Shown: one piece after another, positions 39,739 to 51,040 of the stretch
How the letters are laid out: the number at the start of each line of letters is the position of its first letter
Position numbering within the stretch: position 1 is the first letter of the stretch
Assembly: GCA_028818855.1 (NCBI GenBank)
Contig: JAPPMY010000077.1
Location: forward strand, 1 to 64,000
Origin: Rhodospirillales bacterium
GTDB lineage: Bacteria > Pseudomonadota > Alphaproteobacteria > UBA828
Direction of reading: 5' to 3'
Length of the DNA: 64,000 nucleotides
Notes under the pieces: generated by a model
What the model was told of the DNA's origin: nothing
What the model saw: only the letters and a program-made list of their open reading frames with translations
Database searches by the model: none
Made by a program: the position numbers and the translations under genes

Positions 39739-40053
39739 ATGTGGACGCCAACAAACCGGATCGCGACGCACCCCGGTGCCCTCCTGCGCGAGCAGATCGA
39801 GGAGATGGGGCTGACCGTTCACGGCGTCTCGCGCGACAGCGGCCTGCCCTCGACCCGGCTGCACGAGATCGTCCACGAACGCCGTGGCGTGAGTGCGGAG
39901 ACTGCAATCGCGCTCGGCACCTATTTCGGCCAGAGCCCGGACTTCTGGATGAATGCCCAGAAGACCTACGAGCTCTCCAAGGCGTTGATCGAGAACGGCA
40001 ACGACATACGCGCTCGGGTTCGCCCCCACGGCGAGAGCCGGGCCGCGCCGTAA
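39739..40053 (+). CDS. HigA/VapI family addiction-module antitoxin-like HTH protein (orphan)
   Basis: HPGALLREQIEEMGLTVHGVSRDSGLPSTRLHEIVHERRGVSAETAIALGTYFGQSPDFWMNAQKTYELSKA; no HigB toxin adjacent. Confidence 0.88.
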   Translation: MWTPTNRIATHPGALLREQIEEMGLTVHGVSRDSGLPSTRLHEIVHERRGVSAETAIALGTYFGQSPDFWMNAQKTYELSKALIENGNDIRARVRPHGESRAAP

Positions 40054-40078
40054 CGCGCCTCAGCAGAACCTCGCCCCG

Positions 40079-43000
40079 CTACTCTGCCGCTTCGTCCGCG
40101 CCGGGGTCGTAGCCGTAGTCGCTCAGCGCCTGGGCTTCGGTGAGATAGCCGCGGCTGAGGTCGGCGGCGACGCGGGAGCGCGCACGCGTGCGCGGGTCGC
40201 CGAGCCCGCCGCCGCCCGGCGTGCGCACCTGCACCGTATCCCCGGGCGCCAGGTGATAGCCCTCGCCCTTGGAGAGATGCGGGGGCTCCTCCACCTGGTT
40301 GCCGCGGCGGACCTCGATGCGGTTGACCGCGCCGGGCAGGCCGCCCGCGAGACCGTGCGGGCCGGTGCGGCCGTGATCCATCATGAACGACGCCTTGGCC
40401 TCGCCCCTGAGCAGGCGGACGCGGTAGCTCACGCCGAAGCCGCCTCGATGCCGCCCGGCGCCGCCCGAGCCCTCGCGCAGCGCGTATTCCTCGAACAGGA
40501 TGGGGTAGTGCTGCTCCAGGATCTCCGCCGGCTGGGTCTTGGAGATGCCGACGGACGAGCAGCCGTTGGTGAGGCCGTCGTCCGCCCACCAGCCGCCGTA
40601 GCCGCCGCCCGAGAAGATGTACATGACGTAGCGCCGGCCCTCGGCCGGGTCCTCGCCGCCGAGGCTGAAGTTGCCGCTGGTGCCGGCGGGGGCTGCGAAC
40701 ATGCGCTCCGGCATGGCCTGGCCGAGCGCGCCGAACACCGCCTCCATGATGCGCTGCGCCGTCTCGGCTGCGCAGCCGGATACGGGCCGCGGGTACTCCG
40801 CATAAAGGAAGGTGCCGTGGGGCGGCTCGACCGCGATGGGGCGGAAGCAGCCGGCGTTGATCGGCACGTCCGGGAAGGTGTGCTTGATGGCGCAGTAGAC
40901 CGAGGCGAGCGTCGTCGCCCAGACCGAGTTCACCGGCCCCCGGCAGGGCGGGCTGGAGCCCTGGAAATCCACCGCGAGGTCGCTGCCCGCCACGACGACG
41001 CGCGCCCGCACCTCCAGCGCCTTATCGTCGACGCCGTCGGAATCCATGTAGCTGGAGAAGACGTACTCGCCGTCGGGCACGGAAGCGATGTGGGCGCGCA
41101 TGCGGCGCTCCGAGCGTTCCTTGAGGGCCTCGATGGCGGCGTTGACCGTGGCCTCGCCGTGCTTGTCCAGGAGCTGGGTCAGCCGCCGCTCGCCCACGGA
41201 GAGCGCGCCGATCTGGGCGCGGATGTCGCCGATGCGCTCCTCCGGCACGCGAATGTTGGCGAGCACGATCTGCATGATGTCGTCGTCGAGCTGGCCACGC
41301 CGGTGCAGCTTGACCGGCGGGAGCCGCAGCCCCTCCTGCTGGATCTCGGTCGCCTGCGAGGGGAAGCCGCCCGGCACCATGCCGCCGGTATCGGGCCAGT
41401 GGCCAGTGTTGGAGAGGCAGGCCCAGAGCCTGCCCTTGTAGAAGAACGGCCGCACCATCTTGACGTCCATCAGGTGGGTGCCGCCGAAGTAGGGGTCGTT
41501 GACCAGCACGATGTCGCCGGGTTCCAGGTCGTCGCGCGCCTCGATCACGGCCTGCGTGGTCGACTGCATGACGCCGAGGAAGATGGGGAGCCCAAGCTCG
41601 CCCTGCGCGATGATCTGGCCGGTCCGGGGATCGTAGATGCCGTTGGAGCGATCGTAGGCCTCGGAGATCACCGGCGAGAACGAGGTGCGCTGGTGCACCA
41701 GGTCCATCTCGCTCGCGACCTGCTGGAGGCCGCTCTCGATCACCGCAAGCGTGACCGGGTCGAGATCGCGCTCGGCCCCCTCTCCCGCCTCCTCCGCTGC
41801 CCTCGGCACGGTGAGCACGAGGTTGCCTAGGGCGTCCGCGCGGGCCTCGGAGCCGGGCTCGACCAGGATCGTGGTGTCGAGCTGCTGGATGACGGCGGGG
41901 CCCTGGATCACGGCATCGCCGGGCAGGGCTTCGCGCCGGTAGACCGGCGTCTCCGCCCAGGCGCCGCCGACATGGACCGGGCGGGTCTCGATCAGCGCCG
42001 ACTCCAGTGTCGCCGAGCCCTCCTCCGGCGCGAGCGTGAGGTCGAGCGGCGGGCGGATGCCGCAGACGGTGGTCCGCAGGTTGACCAGGATCGGCTGCAT
42101 CTCCGGCAGCACGATATCGAAGCGCTCGCGATAGAGCGCGGCGAACGCATCGCGCACCGCGGGCCCGTCGAAGCCCCCCTCGCCCACGGGCACGCGGAAG
42201 ACGTGACTCTGGCCACGGTAGAAGAGGTCCGCCTCGTGCTCCACCTCCACGGCGGTGACGGTGCCCCCCTCCTCCGCCAGCAGCGCCCGGCCCTCTGCCG
42301 CCTGGTCCGCCAGGATACGATCGGCCTCTGCCGCATTCACCTCCTCCAGCGGCTGGTGCAGGGTGCGGACGAAGTCGTGGCGCACGTCGGCCAGCACGCA
42401 GCCGAGCGCCGACGTGATGCCGGGGAAGCGCGGCACCAGGACGTGGGGCACGCCGAGTTCGCGGGCGATGGCGGTCGCGTGCATGGGGCCTGCGCCACCG
42501 AAGGCGAAGAGGGCGAAGTCGCGGGGGTCGTGGCCCTTGTCCACGGAGACGAGCCGCGCCGCGCCCGCCATCTGGTGGTCCACGACCTGCAGGATCGCTG
42601 CGGCGGCCTCCGTCTCGTCGAGGCCCAGCGGCGCGCCGATCCTCTCGCGGACGATGCGGCGCACCTCGTCGATATCGGGTGGGCTGTCGAGGCCGCCGAT
42701 GGCGCCCGCATCGATGCGGCCGAGCAGCAGGTTGGCGTCGGTCACCGTGGGCTCGCGCCCGCCCCGGCCGTAGCAGATCGGCCCCGGCGCGGCGCCGGCG
42801 CTCTCGGGTCCGACGCGCAGGATGCCGCCCTCGTCCACCCGCGCGATGCTGCCGCCGCCCGCGCCGATGGTCTGGATGTCCACCATCGGCACGCGGAGCG
42901 GCATGCCGTAGGCGATGTCCTTCTCCGTCGTCGTGGCCGGCACCCCGCCGCGCACGATGGCGATGTCGAAGCTGGTGCCGCCCATGTCGCAGCTTATGAG

Positions 43001-43846
43001 GTTGGGGAAGCCGGCGGCGGCACCCAGACGCGCGGCGGCGATGACGCCGGCGGCGGGCCCGGACATGACCGTCTGCACCGCCTTCTCGCCCGCGATGCCG
43101 GCGGTCATCATGCCGCCGTTGCCCTGCATCACCAGCAGCTCGGACTCGACCGCGCCAGCCTTGAGCCGGGCCGCGATGCGGTCGAGATAGCGGGTCATGA
43201 TGGGCTGGATGTAGCCGTTGAGCGCGGCCGTGCTGCCGCGCTCGAACTCGCGCACCTCGCGCAGGATGTCGGAGCCGAGCGTGATGGGCACGTCGGGCCA
43301 GACCTCGCGCGCGATGTCGCCGGCGCGGCGCTCATGATCGGGGTTGAGGTAGGCGTGGATGAAGTGGATGACGAGAGCTTCCGCCCCTGCCGCGCGCGCC
43401 GCCAGGGCCGCCTCCCTCACCTCGCCCTCGTCCAGCGGGGTCACGACACCGCCCGAGGCGTCGATCCGCTCCGTCACCTCGAAGCGGCGCTCGCGCGGCA
43501 CGATGGGCTCGAAGCTGCCGAACATGCCCCACGGGTTGGGCCGGGTGCGGCGGCCGAGCTCCAGCGTGTCGCGGAAGCCTCGGGTGGTGACGAGGGCGCA
43601 GCGCACGCCCTTGCGCTCCAGCACCGCGTTGGTGCCGACGGTGGTGCCGTGGACCACCGTCTCGAAGCCGTCCGCCGCCGCGCCGAGGGCGGCAAGGCCC
43701 GCCATGAAACCGTCTGACTGGTCGGCGGGCGTCGACGGCACCTTGGCGATGCGCATGCCGCCGGAGGCTTGATCCACCAGCAGCAGGTCGGTGAACGTGC
43801 CGCCGACGTCGACCCCGAGGCGGCTTCGGGCCGGCGCCTCGCTCAC
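40079..43846 (-). CDS. Fused hydantoinase A/B (5-oxoprolinase-like) protein
   Basis: N-terminal HyuA (RLGVDVGGTFTDLLLVD) and C-terminal HyuB (NDPYFGGTHLMDVKMVRPFFY..GGMVPGGFPSQATEIQQEGLRLPPVKL) in one frame; start overlaps next gene stop (43843-43846). Confidence 0.93.
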   Translation of the reverse strand: MSEAPARSRLGVDVGGTFTDLLLVDQASGGMRIAKVPSTPADQSDGFMAGLAALGAAADGFETVVHGTTVGTNAVLERKGVRCALVTTRGFRDTLELGRRTRPNPWGMFGSFEPIVPRERRFEVTERIDASGGVVTPLDEGEVREAALAARAAGAEALVIHFIHAYLNPDHERRAGDIAREVWPDVPITLGSDILREVREFERGSTAALNGYIQPIMTRYLDRIAARLKAGAVESELLVMQGNGGMMTAGIAGEKAVQTVMSGPAAGVIAAARLGAAAGFPNLISCDMGGTSFDIAIVRGGVPATTTEKDIAYGMPLRVPMVDIQTIGAGGGSIARVDEGGILRVGPESAGAAPGPICYGRGGREPTVTDANLLLGRIDAGAIGGLDSPPDIDEVRRIVRERIGAPLGLDETEAAAAILQVVDHQMAGAARLVSVDKGHDPRDFALFAFGGAGPMHATAIARELGVPHVLVPRFPGITSALGCVLADVRHDFVRTLHQPLEEVNAAEADRILADQAAEGRALLAEEGGTVTAVEVEHEADLFYRGQSHVFRVPVGEGGFDGPAVRDAFAALYRERFDIVLPEMQPILVNLRTTVCGIRPPLDLTLAPEEGSATLESALIETRPVHVGGAWAETPVYRREALPGDAVIQGPAVIQQLDTTILVEPGSEARADALGNLVLTVPRAAEEAGEGAERDLDPVTLAVIESGLQQVASEMDLVHQRTSFSPVISEAYDRSNGIYDPRTGQIIAQGELGLPIFLGVMQSTTQAVIEARDDLEPGDIVLVNDPYFGGTHLMDVKMVRPFFYKGRLWACLSNTGHWPDTGGMVPGGFPSQATEIQQEGLRLPPVKLHRRGQLDDDIMQIVLANIRVPEERIGDIRAQIGALSVGERRLTQLLDKHGEATVNAAIEALKERSERRMRAHIASVPDGEYVFSSYMDSDGVDDKALEVRARVVVAGSDLAVDFQGSSPPCRGPVNSVWATTLASVYCAIKHTFPDVPINAGCFRPIAVEPPHGTFLYAEYPRPVSGCAAETAQRIMEAVFGALGQAMPERMFAAPAGTSGNFSLGGEDPAEGRRYVMYIFSGGGYGGWWADDGLTNGCSSVGISKTQPAEILEQHYPILFEEYALREGSGGAGRHRGGFGVSYRVRLLRGEAKASFMMDHGRTGPHGLAGGLPGAVNRIEVRRGNQVEEPPHLSKGEGYHLAPGDTVQVRTPGGGGLGDPRTRARSRVAADLSRGYLTEAQALSDYGYDPGADEAAE

Positions 43847-44799
43847 GTGCCGGCGCCCGCGCCGTCGACGGGCGCGGGCAGGCCCAGGCCCTCCAGCGCA
43901 TCCCGCATCAGCTCCAGCGCCATCCGCAGCAGGCGGTAGGAGGCCTCGGCGGTCATGAAGGCGGCATGGGGCGTGAGCGTGACGTTCTCCAGCGCCGCCA
44001 GGGGATGCGAGCCGTCGATGGGCTCGTCGGCGAAGACGTCGAGGCCGGCCGCGCGGATCCTGCCGCCCTTCAGGACCTCGATCAGCGCCGCCTCGTCGAT
44101 GACCGCGCCGCGGGCGGTGTTGATGAGCATGGCGTCGGGGCGCAGGAGGGCGAGGCGGCGCGCGTCGATCATGCCCCTGGTCTCGTCGTTGAGGCCGAGA
44201 TGGAGCGAGACCACGTGGGCCTCCGCCAGCAGGTCGTCGAGGCTCTCGGCTGCGGTGCAGGAAAGGCCGGGAGGCACGCCGCTCCGGTTCCAGGCGATGA
44301 CGTTCATGCCGATGCCGGCACCCAGGCGCACCATCTCGCGGCCGACGCCGCCGGTGCCGACCACGCCCAAGGTCTTGCCTGCGAACTCGACGCCATCCAG
44401 CGTGCGCCAGGAGCCCAAGCGGAGCGCGCGGTCCATCCGCGCCGTCTGGCGGCCGCAGTCGAACATAAGCGCAAGCGCGTGCTCGGCCACCGTGACGTCG
44501 CCGTAACCCTTGATGGTGCGCACCTCGATGCCGAGACGCTCCGCTGCGTCCACGTCGATGTAGCTCGACGCGCCCGTGCCCATGAAGACGATGACCTTGA
44601 GCGCGCGGCAGGCGGCGAGCACCTCCTCGGTCATGTAGGTGTGGTCGTTGATGACGCCGACGGCATCGCCCACGTAGGCCGCCACGTCGTCCCCCGGCAC
44701 GTCGTCGATCGTCATGGCGAGGTCGGGGACGATGGCCCGCAGCTCGTCGTCGTAAAGCTCGGCCAGGAAGGAAGGACAGTCGAAGAAGATTGCGCGCAC
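43843..44799 (-). CDS. D-isomer specific 2-hydroxyacid dehydrogenase family protein
   Basis: GKTLGVVGTGGVGREMVRLGAGIGMNVIAWNRS, LRPDAMLINTARGAVIDEAALIEVLKGGRIRAAGLDVFADEP, LTPHAAFMT. Confidence 0.92.
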   Translation of the reverse strand: MRAIFFDCPSFLAELYDDELRAIVPDLAMTIDDVPGDDVAAYVGDAVGVINDHTYMTEEVLAACRALKVIVFMGTGASSYIDVDAAERLGIEVRTIKGYGDVTVAEHALALMFDCGRQTARMDRALRLGSWRTLDGVEFAGKTLGVVGTGGVGREMVRLGAGIGMNVIAWNRSGVPPGLSCTAAESLDDLLAEAHVVSLHLGLNDETRGMIDARRLALLRPDAMLINTARGAVIDEAALIEVLKGGRIRAAGLDVFADEPIDGSHPLAALENVTLTPHAAFMTAEASYRLLRMALELMRDALEGLGLPAPVDGAGAGT

Positions 44800-44867
44800 C
44801 GCTTGCCTCCAGGATCTTTATGTGCGGCGGATTGTAGCAGGCGGAGCCGCCAGCGCCTTGGCGCCGC

Positions 44868-45869
44868 TCACGACGGCGAGGCTCCGAGCGAGCGCCGCCG
44901 GGCGCCCGTGTTGACGAGCCAGAGGCCGACGACCATGCAGGCGAGCGCCGCCCACACCCAGAGGCCGAGGGTCTCGTCGAAGATGATCAGCGCCCAGAAG
45001 ATGCCGGCGGCGACCACCAGATAGTTGAACTGCGCGAAGAAGACCGCGCCGGCCCGCCGCGTCACCTCCTGGAAGCAGTAGAAGGTGACGCAGTGGATCG
45101 CCGCGGCCCAGGCCATGCCGGCGATGCCGTGCCAGCCCGCGTCGGCGAAGAGGAAGGGGCCGTCCGCCGCCAGCATCACCGGCAGCATGACGACAGCGGC
45201 GGCGAGCAGGATGCCGCAGGCGAGCGCGAGCGAGCGGGTCTGCGGCGGGCGATAGGCGGCGGCGACGACGTTGGAGCCGGCCGCCGCGACGGCCGCCACC
45301 AGCGCCACCAGCATCCAGACCCAGGCGCCGGCCTCGGGCAGGCTCTGCTCGGGCAGCACGATGAGCAGCACCCCGCCCGCGCCGAGCGCGAGTCCTGCGA
45401 GGCTCAGCGCCTCGAAACGCTCGAGCCGCATGGCGAATGACATGAGGTACGTGAGCCCCGGCACGAGCGTGAGCACCAGGGTGATGACGCCGGCGGGCAG
45501 CTCGCGCGCGGCGAACGCGGTCGCCAGCACCGGCAGCATCACCGCGAGCAGCGCAAGGCGGAGGTATTGCAGCAGGTGCGCGCGGCTCACCGGCGGCAGG
45601 TTGCCGCTGACGGCGCCCACGATCAGCAGCGCGAGGCCGGCGAAGAGCGCGATCCAGAAGGTGTAGGCGAAGACGGGGAACGAGACGCCGGCCGCGAGCT
45701 TGTTGGCCGAGAAGATGCCGCCGTAGGAGATGCCGCCGAGGAGCAGCAGCAGCGTCGGCACGATGAGCGCCCGCCCGCGCAGGCGGCCCGCATCGGCCGC
45801 GCCGTCACCCGGCGCGCCGCCTCGTGGGGTGTTGTTCTTGTCTGGCGGCGCTGCCGGCATCCCCGCCAC
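44868..45869 (-). CDS. DMT (EamA) family transporter
   Basis: Multi-TM protein with two EamA-like halves. Confidence 0.82.
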   Translation of the reverse strand: MAGMPAAPPDKNNTPRGGAPGDGAADAGRLRGRALIVPTLLLLLGGISYGGIFSANKLAAGVSFPVFAYTFWIALFAGLALLIVGAVSGNLPPVSRAHLLQYLRLALLAVMLPVLATAFAARELPAGVITLVLTLVPGLTYLMSFAMRLERFEALSLAGLALGAGGVLLIVLPEQSLPEAGAWVWMLVALVAAVAAAGSNVVAAAYRPPQTRSLALACGILLAAAVVMLPVMLAADGPFLFADAGWHGIAGMAWAAAIHCVTFYCFQEVTRRAGAVFFAQFNYLVVAAGIFWALIIFDETLGLWVWAALACMVVGLWLVNTGARRRSLGASPS

Positions 45870-45996
45870 GGTAGCGGCGCGGCGCGGCCCTTGGCAAACG
45901 GGTGCGGCGGGTCTACATCGTTGATCGTTCTGAAGGCACCGTCTCGAAGGCGCGAGCGATGGCAGACCGAACGCGTGTTCTGCCGAAAGCGGGAAC

Positions 45997-47142
45997 TTAG
46001 AAACACGCCTCCAGCAGCTTGCGGGTGTTCTCGGCCGTCATGGGGACCGGGTTGCCGCCGGCTGTGGGGTCGTCGAGGGCCATTCGGGTGAGGTCGTCGA
46101 GGCGGTCGGGGGTGACGCCCATTTCGCTGAGGGTCTTGGGGATGCGCAAGGTCTCGCGGAGTTCCAGCACACGCTCGTGGAGGGCGGGGTAGCCGCCCTT
46201 GAGGCCGAGGTAGGCGGCGGCCTGGGTGAGGCGCTCCTCCACCGCAGGGCGGTTCATGTCGAGCACGTAGGGCATGACGCAGGCGTTGGTGGTGCCGTGG
46301 TGGGTGTCGAACACCGCGCCCACCGGGTGGCTCAGCGCGTGGATCGCGCCGAGGCCCTTCTGAAACGCCGTGGCGCCCATGCTGGCGGCCGACATCATGT
46401 GGGCGCGCGCCTCGAGGTCGCTGCCGTCGGCGTAGGCGCGGCAGAGGTTCTCGTGGACGAGGCGCATCCCCTCCAACGCGATGCCCTGGCCCATGGGGTG
46501 GTAGAAGGGCGAGCAGTAGGCCTCCAGGCAGTGGGCGAAGGCGTCCATGCCCGTGCCGGCCGTGATCGGCTTCGGCATGCCGACCGTAAGCGCCGGGTCG
46601 GCGATCACCACCACGGGCAGCACCTTGGGGTGGAAGATGATCTTCTTCACGTGCGTTGCGGAGTTGGTGATGACGCTGGCGCGGCCCACCTCCGACCCCG
46701 TGCCGGCGGTGGTGGGGACGGCCACCGTGGGCGCGATGGCGTCCGCATCGGCGCGGGTCCACCAGTCGCCCACGTCCTCGAAGTCCCAAACCGGGCGGGT
46801 CTGACCGGCCATGAAGGCGACCATCTTGCCGAGATCGAGCGCGGACCCGCCGCCGAAGGCGACGACGCCGTCATGGTCGCCCGCGCGGTAGGCGGCCACG
46901 CCGGCATCGAGGTTCTTCTCGGTGGGGTTGGCATCGACCTCGCCGAAGACCGCGCGGCCGAGCCCACCAGCCTCCAGCACGTCGAGCGTGGCCCCCGTCA
47001 TGGGCAGCGAGGCCAGCCCGCGATCGGTCACCAGGAGCGGTCGCTCGATGCCGGCGTCGGCGCAGGCGGCCGGCAGCTCGGCGACGCGGCCCGCGCCGAA
47101 GCGGATGGCGGTGGGATAGGACCAGTTGGCGGTGAGCGTCAT
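45997..47142 (-). CDS. Iron-containing alcohol dehydrogenase
   Basis: FGGGSALDLGKMVAFMAGQ, AVPTTAGTGSEVGRASVI, GMDAFAHCLEAYCSPFYHPMGQGIALEGM, GLGAIHALSHPVGAVFDTHHGTTNACVMPYVL. Confidence 0.94.
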   Translation of the reverse strand: MTLTANWSYPTAIRFGAGRVAELPAACADAGIERPLLVTDRGLASLPMTGATLDVLEAGGLGRAVFGEVDANPTEKNLDAGVAAYRAGDHDGVVAFGGGSALDLGKMVAFMAGQTRPVWDFEDVGDWWTRADADAIAPTVAVPTTAGTGSEVGRASVITNSATHVKKIIFHPKVLPVVVIADPALTVGMPKPITAGTGMDAFAHCLEAYCSPFYHPMGQGIALEGMRLVHENLCRAYADGSDLEARAHMMSAASMGATAFQKGLGAIHALSHPVGAVFDTHHGTTNACVMPYVLDMNRPAVEERLTQAAAYLGLKGGYPALHERVLELRETLRIPKTLSEMGVTPDRLDDLTRMALDDPTAGGNPVPMTAENTRKLLEACF

Positions 47143-47189
47143 GGTGTGGCCTTCCTGACGTAAGGGGGCCCGGGCCGGGCGCACGAGAC

Positions 47190-47720
47190 CTATCCGGCGG
47201 CCGGCGACGACCCTCCATACAGTGCCTCGGCGATGACGGCGAGGGGAAGCACGAGCTTGAGCGGATCGTCCAGCAGGGGAACGGCGCCGAACCGCTCGTA
47301 CCACCGCACGGCGCCCCGGTCCTTCGCATCGATGGCAAGCGCGATGCCGCCCACTTCCGTTGCAACGGCAAGAGCCCGCGCGCCGGCTGACAGCAACAGG
47401 TCGCCGCCGAGCCCCTGGCGCTGCACGGACCGATCCACAGCCAGACGACCCAGCCGGAAGACCGGCACGTCGTAGCGGCCGAGGGTTCGGGTCACCTTCT
47501 CGGGCACGTCGGCGAAGGCGATGGCGCCCGGGCTGATCGTGTAGAAGCCCAGAATGCGGGCCGGCTCCGCCACGGATGCGGCAACGAACGTCTTGGCACC
47601 GCCCGACGCGTGGTTCTGCCGAGCATAGCGGCGAAGATAGCTGTTGAGGTTCTCAACCCCGCAATCGAAGCGTTTGCGGTCGTGATGGCGGCCGATGGGC
47701 TCTTCCCGCCAATCCGGCAA
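47190..47720 (-). CDS. GNAT acetyltransferase, TacT-like toxin (start uncertain; possible TTG)
   Basis: FDCGVENLNSYLRRYARQNHASGGAKTFVA...ILGFYTISPGAI...FRLGRLAVDRSVQRQGLGGDLLLSA...WYERFGAVPLLDDPLKLVLPL; immediately downstream of DUF1778 gene. Confidence 0.85.
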   Translation of the reverse strand: MPDWREEPIGRHHDRKRFDCGVENLNSYLRRYARQNHASGGAKTFVAASVAEPARILGFYTISPGAIAFADVPEKVTRTLGRYDVPVFRLGRLAVDRSVQRQGLGGDLLLSAGARALAVATEVGGIALAIDAKDRGAVRWYERFGAVPLLDDPLKLVLPLAVIAEALYGGSSPAAG

Positions 47721-47725
47721 CGGGC

Positions 47726-48004
47726 TCAGGTGCGTGCAGCACGCCGCCGCGCGGCTTCCATCAGAGCGGGAGTGGGCGCGGGCGGCTTCTCCAGCAATGC
47801 CAGCACGCGCTCGCTGTCGCGCCGGGAGAGGACGATGCGCTCCGCCTGCTCCACCACCGCGCGCGCGGCGGGGAGCGCATTGCGCATGACGAAGCTGGTG
47901 AGGTCCAGGCGCTCGTGAGCGGCAGCGGCGGTCAGCAGCCGCTTTTCCTCCCTGGTTGCCCGAAGCTCGATGCGCTCCTCGCGCGGTGCCGCCGTCGTCG
48001 GCAT
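47726..48004 (-). CDS. DUF1778 family antitoxin (TacA-like)
   Basis: ERIELRATREEKRLLTAAAAHERLDLTSFVMRNALPAARAVVEQAERIVLSRRDSERVLALLEKPP. Confidence 0.9.
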   Translation of the reverse strand: MPTTAAPREERIELRATREEKRLLTAAAAHERLDLTSFVMRNALPAARAVVEQAERIVLSRRDSERVLALLEKPPAPTPALMEAARRRAART

Positions 48005-48080
48005 GGCTCGCTCCACCTTCGGCTCTTTGTACGGACAATATACGGACGAAGGGTCAGCAATCAAGGCCCGCCAATCCGCA

Positions 48081-49217
<1,137 letters not shown>

Positions 49218-49339
49218 GGGCGCCTCCACGCTCCTCGCCCTCTGATACGGGAGCGGGGCGGGCATGCACAAGCGCTGCCTGCGCCGCGCCCGGATCGTGC
49301 GTGGAGGCGCCGCAGCGGTTGGCGCTACACGTCCGGGGG

Positions 49340-49381
49340 GTTAATGTTCCTTATCGTAATAATGAGAATTCGGTATTGGAC
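49340..49381 (-). repeat. AT-rich intergenic element, copy 1
   Basis: Minus-strand GTCCAATACCGAATTCTCATTA (49381-49360) identical over 22 bp to copy 2 at 51041-51062, then ...TTACGATAAGG similar to the tail of copy 3. Confidence 0.8.
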
Positions 49382-49414
49382 GACATAGCGCGACGCGCAC
49401 GGTAACGATCCGCC

Positions 49415-50809
49415 ATGCCTAGCACGTCCGAACCCTCAACCGTGCGGCCGCCGGAGGTCGCCGGCATGTTCTATCCCGCCGAAGCGGACGCATGCGCCAA
49501 CCTGGTGACGCGCTCTCTCGAAGGCGCCCGGCCTTCGCCGCCGGGAGAAGCCAAGGTGATCGTGGCGCCCCACGCGGGCCACGTCTATTCCGGCGCCATC
49601 GCCGGCACCGCCTATGCGCCGCTCGCCGCGCGGAGCGACCGGATCAGGTGCGTGGTGATGCTGGGGCCCGCGCACCGCGCGGGCTTCGCGGGCATGGCGA
49701 CCACGTCCGCTGCGGCCTGGGCGTCACCGCTCGGCACCGTCCCGGTCGACTGGCCGGCGATCGAGCCCCTGCTCGCCCTCCCCCACGTCCGTGTCGCCGA
49801 TAGGGCCTTTGCCCAGGAGCACAGCCTGGAGGTGCAGATCCCCTTCCTGCAGCGGGTGCTGGGCGATGCCGCAATCGTGCCGATTCTCGTGGGCGATGCG
49901 CGCGAGGACGACGTGGCAGGCGTGCTGGAGAGGCTCTGGGGCGGGCCGGAGACGCTGATCCTGGTCTCGACGGACCTCTCGCACTTCCATGACTACGACA
50001 CGGCGCGCCAGATGGACACGGGCACGGCGAAGCTGATCGAGCTCATGCGGCCGGAGAAGATCGACGGTGAGCGCGCCTGCGGCCACCGGGGGCTGGGCGG
50101 GGCACTCAAGCGTGCACAGGCGCTCGACCTGCGGGTCACCGCGCTCGACGTCCGCAATTCCGGCGACACGAGCGGGAGCAAGGACCGCGTGGTGGGCTAC
50201 GGCGCCTTCGCCATGGAGTATGCCGACACGGCGCGGCTTGCCGACGGCGACCGGGCCCGGCTGCTGGATGCCGCGCGCGCGTCCCTGGCCTTCGGCGCCG
50301 ATAACGGCCGGGCCATGCGCGCGACGCTGGGCTCGGGCCTCTCGCCGGCGCTGACCGCAATGCGGGCCTCCTTCGTCACGGTCAGGATCGGGGACAAGCT
50401 GAGGGGCTGCTGGGGCTCGGTGAGAGCGCGACAGCCGCTGCTGCGCGACGTCGTCGCCAACGCCTACAAGGCCGGCTTCGAGGACCCGCGCTTCGGCCCC
50501 ATGACGAAGGAGGGGGTCGCCGCGGCCCGGCTCGGCATCTCGGTGCTCTCGACCCCGCGGCCGATCCGGTGCGCGGACGAGGCCGACCTCCTGCGCCAGC
50601 TCAGGCCGGACCGCGACGGCCTGATCCTGCAGGAAGGCGAGCGCCGCGGGCTGTTTCTACCCAGCGTCTGGAGGCAGGTCCCCAGGCCTGCGCAGTTCGT
50701 GAGGCAGCTCAAGCGCAAGGCCGGCCTCGCGCCCGACCACTGGTCGGACAGCCTCCGCGTCTTCCGCTTCACCGCCGAGAGCTTTTCCGGCTCCTCCCGT
50801 CCGCACTGA
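49415..50809 (+). CDS. AmmeMemoRadiSam system protein B-A fusion (Memo-like + AMMECR1)
   Basis: Memo part PPEVAGMFYPAEADACANLV, APHAGHVYSGAIAGTAYAPL, LGPAHRAGFAG, STDLSHFHDYD; AMMECR1 part ASFVTVRIGDKLRGCWGSVRARQPLLRDVVANAYKAGFEDPRFGP. Confidence 0.93.
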   Translation: MPSTSEPSTVRPPEVAGMFYPAEADACANLVTRSLEGARPSPPGEAKVIVAPHAGHVYSGAIAGTAYAPLAARSDRIRCVVMLGPAHRAGFAGMATTSAAAWASPLGTVPVDWPAIEPLLALPHVRVADRAFAQEHSLEVQIPFLQRVLGDAAIVPILVGDAREDDVAGVLERLWGGPETLILVSTDLSHFHDYDTARQMDTGTAKLIELMRPEKIDGERACGHRGLGGALKRAQALDLRVTALDVRNSGDTSGSKDRVVGYGAFAMEYADTARLADGDRARLLDAARASLAFGADNGRAMRATLGSGLSPALTAMRASFVTVRIGDKLRGCWGSVRARQPLLRDVVANAYKAGFEDPRFGPMTKEGVAAARLGISVLSTPRPIRCADEADLLRQLRPDRDGLILQEGERRGLFLPSVWRQVPRPAQFVRQLKRKAGLAPDHWSDSLRVFRFTAESFSGSSRPH

Positions 50810-50888
50810 GAGTCGCGCACGCGGTTATGCGGGGCGACGTGCCCCGGCCTAGCGGAGGCGGCCGATGCTCAAGACGCGGTCGGAATCA

Positions 50889-50925
50889 GGGACGACCGCC
50901 TCCAATCGCTGGAGGCAGCCGTCCC
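50889..50925. other. Strong intergenic hairpin between convergent genes (terminator or structured RNA)
   Basis: gggacg-acc-gcctcc-aatcgct-ggaggc-agc-cgtccc: two 6-bp stems separated by a small internal loop. Confidence 0.55.
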
Positions 50926-51040
50926 CCCTCGCTGGGCCCGCGTACCGGTCGGGGCCCGGTCTCTCGTTTGCGCTTTGCCGGGCCGTGTTCTTTGACGGCG
51001 CTCAGCCATGCGGAGGAAGGTGCCCGAGCGCGGCAATCGG

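Noticed and set aside
39739-40053. Complete HigBA toxin-antitoxin system
   Set aside because: Only the HigA-like antitoxin is present; no HigB-like ORF found on either side.
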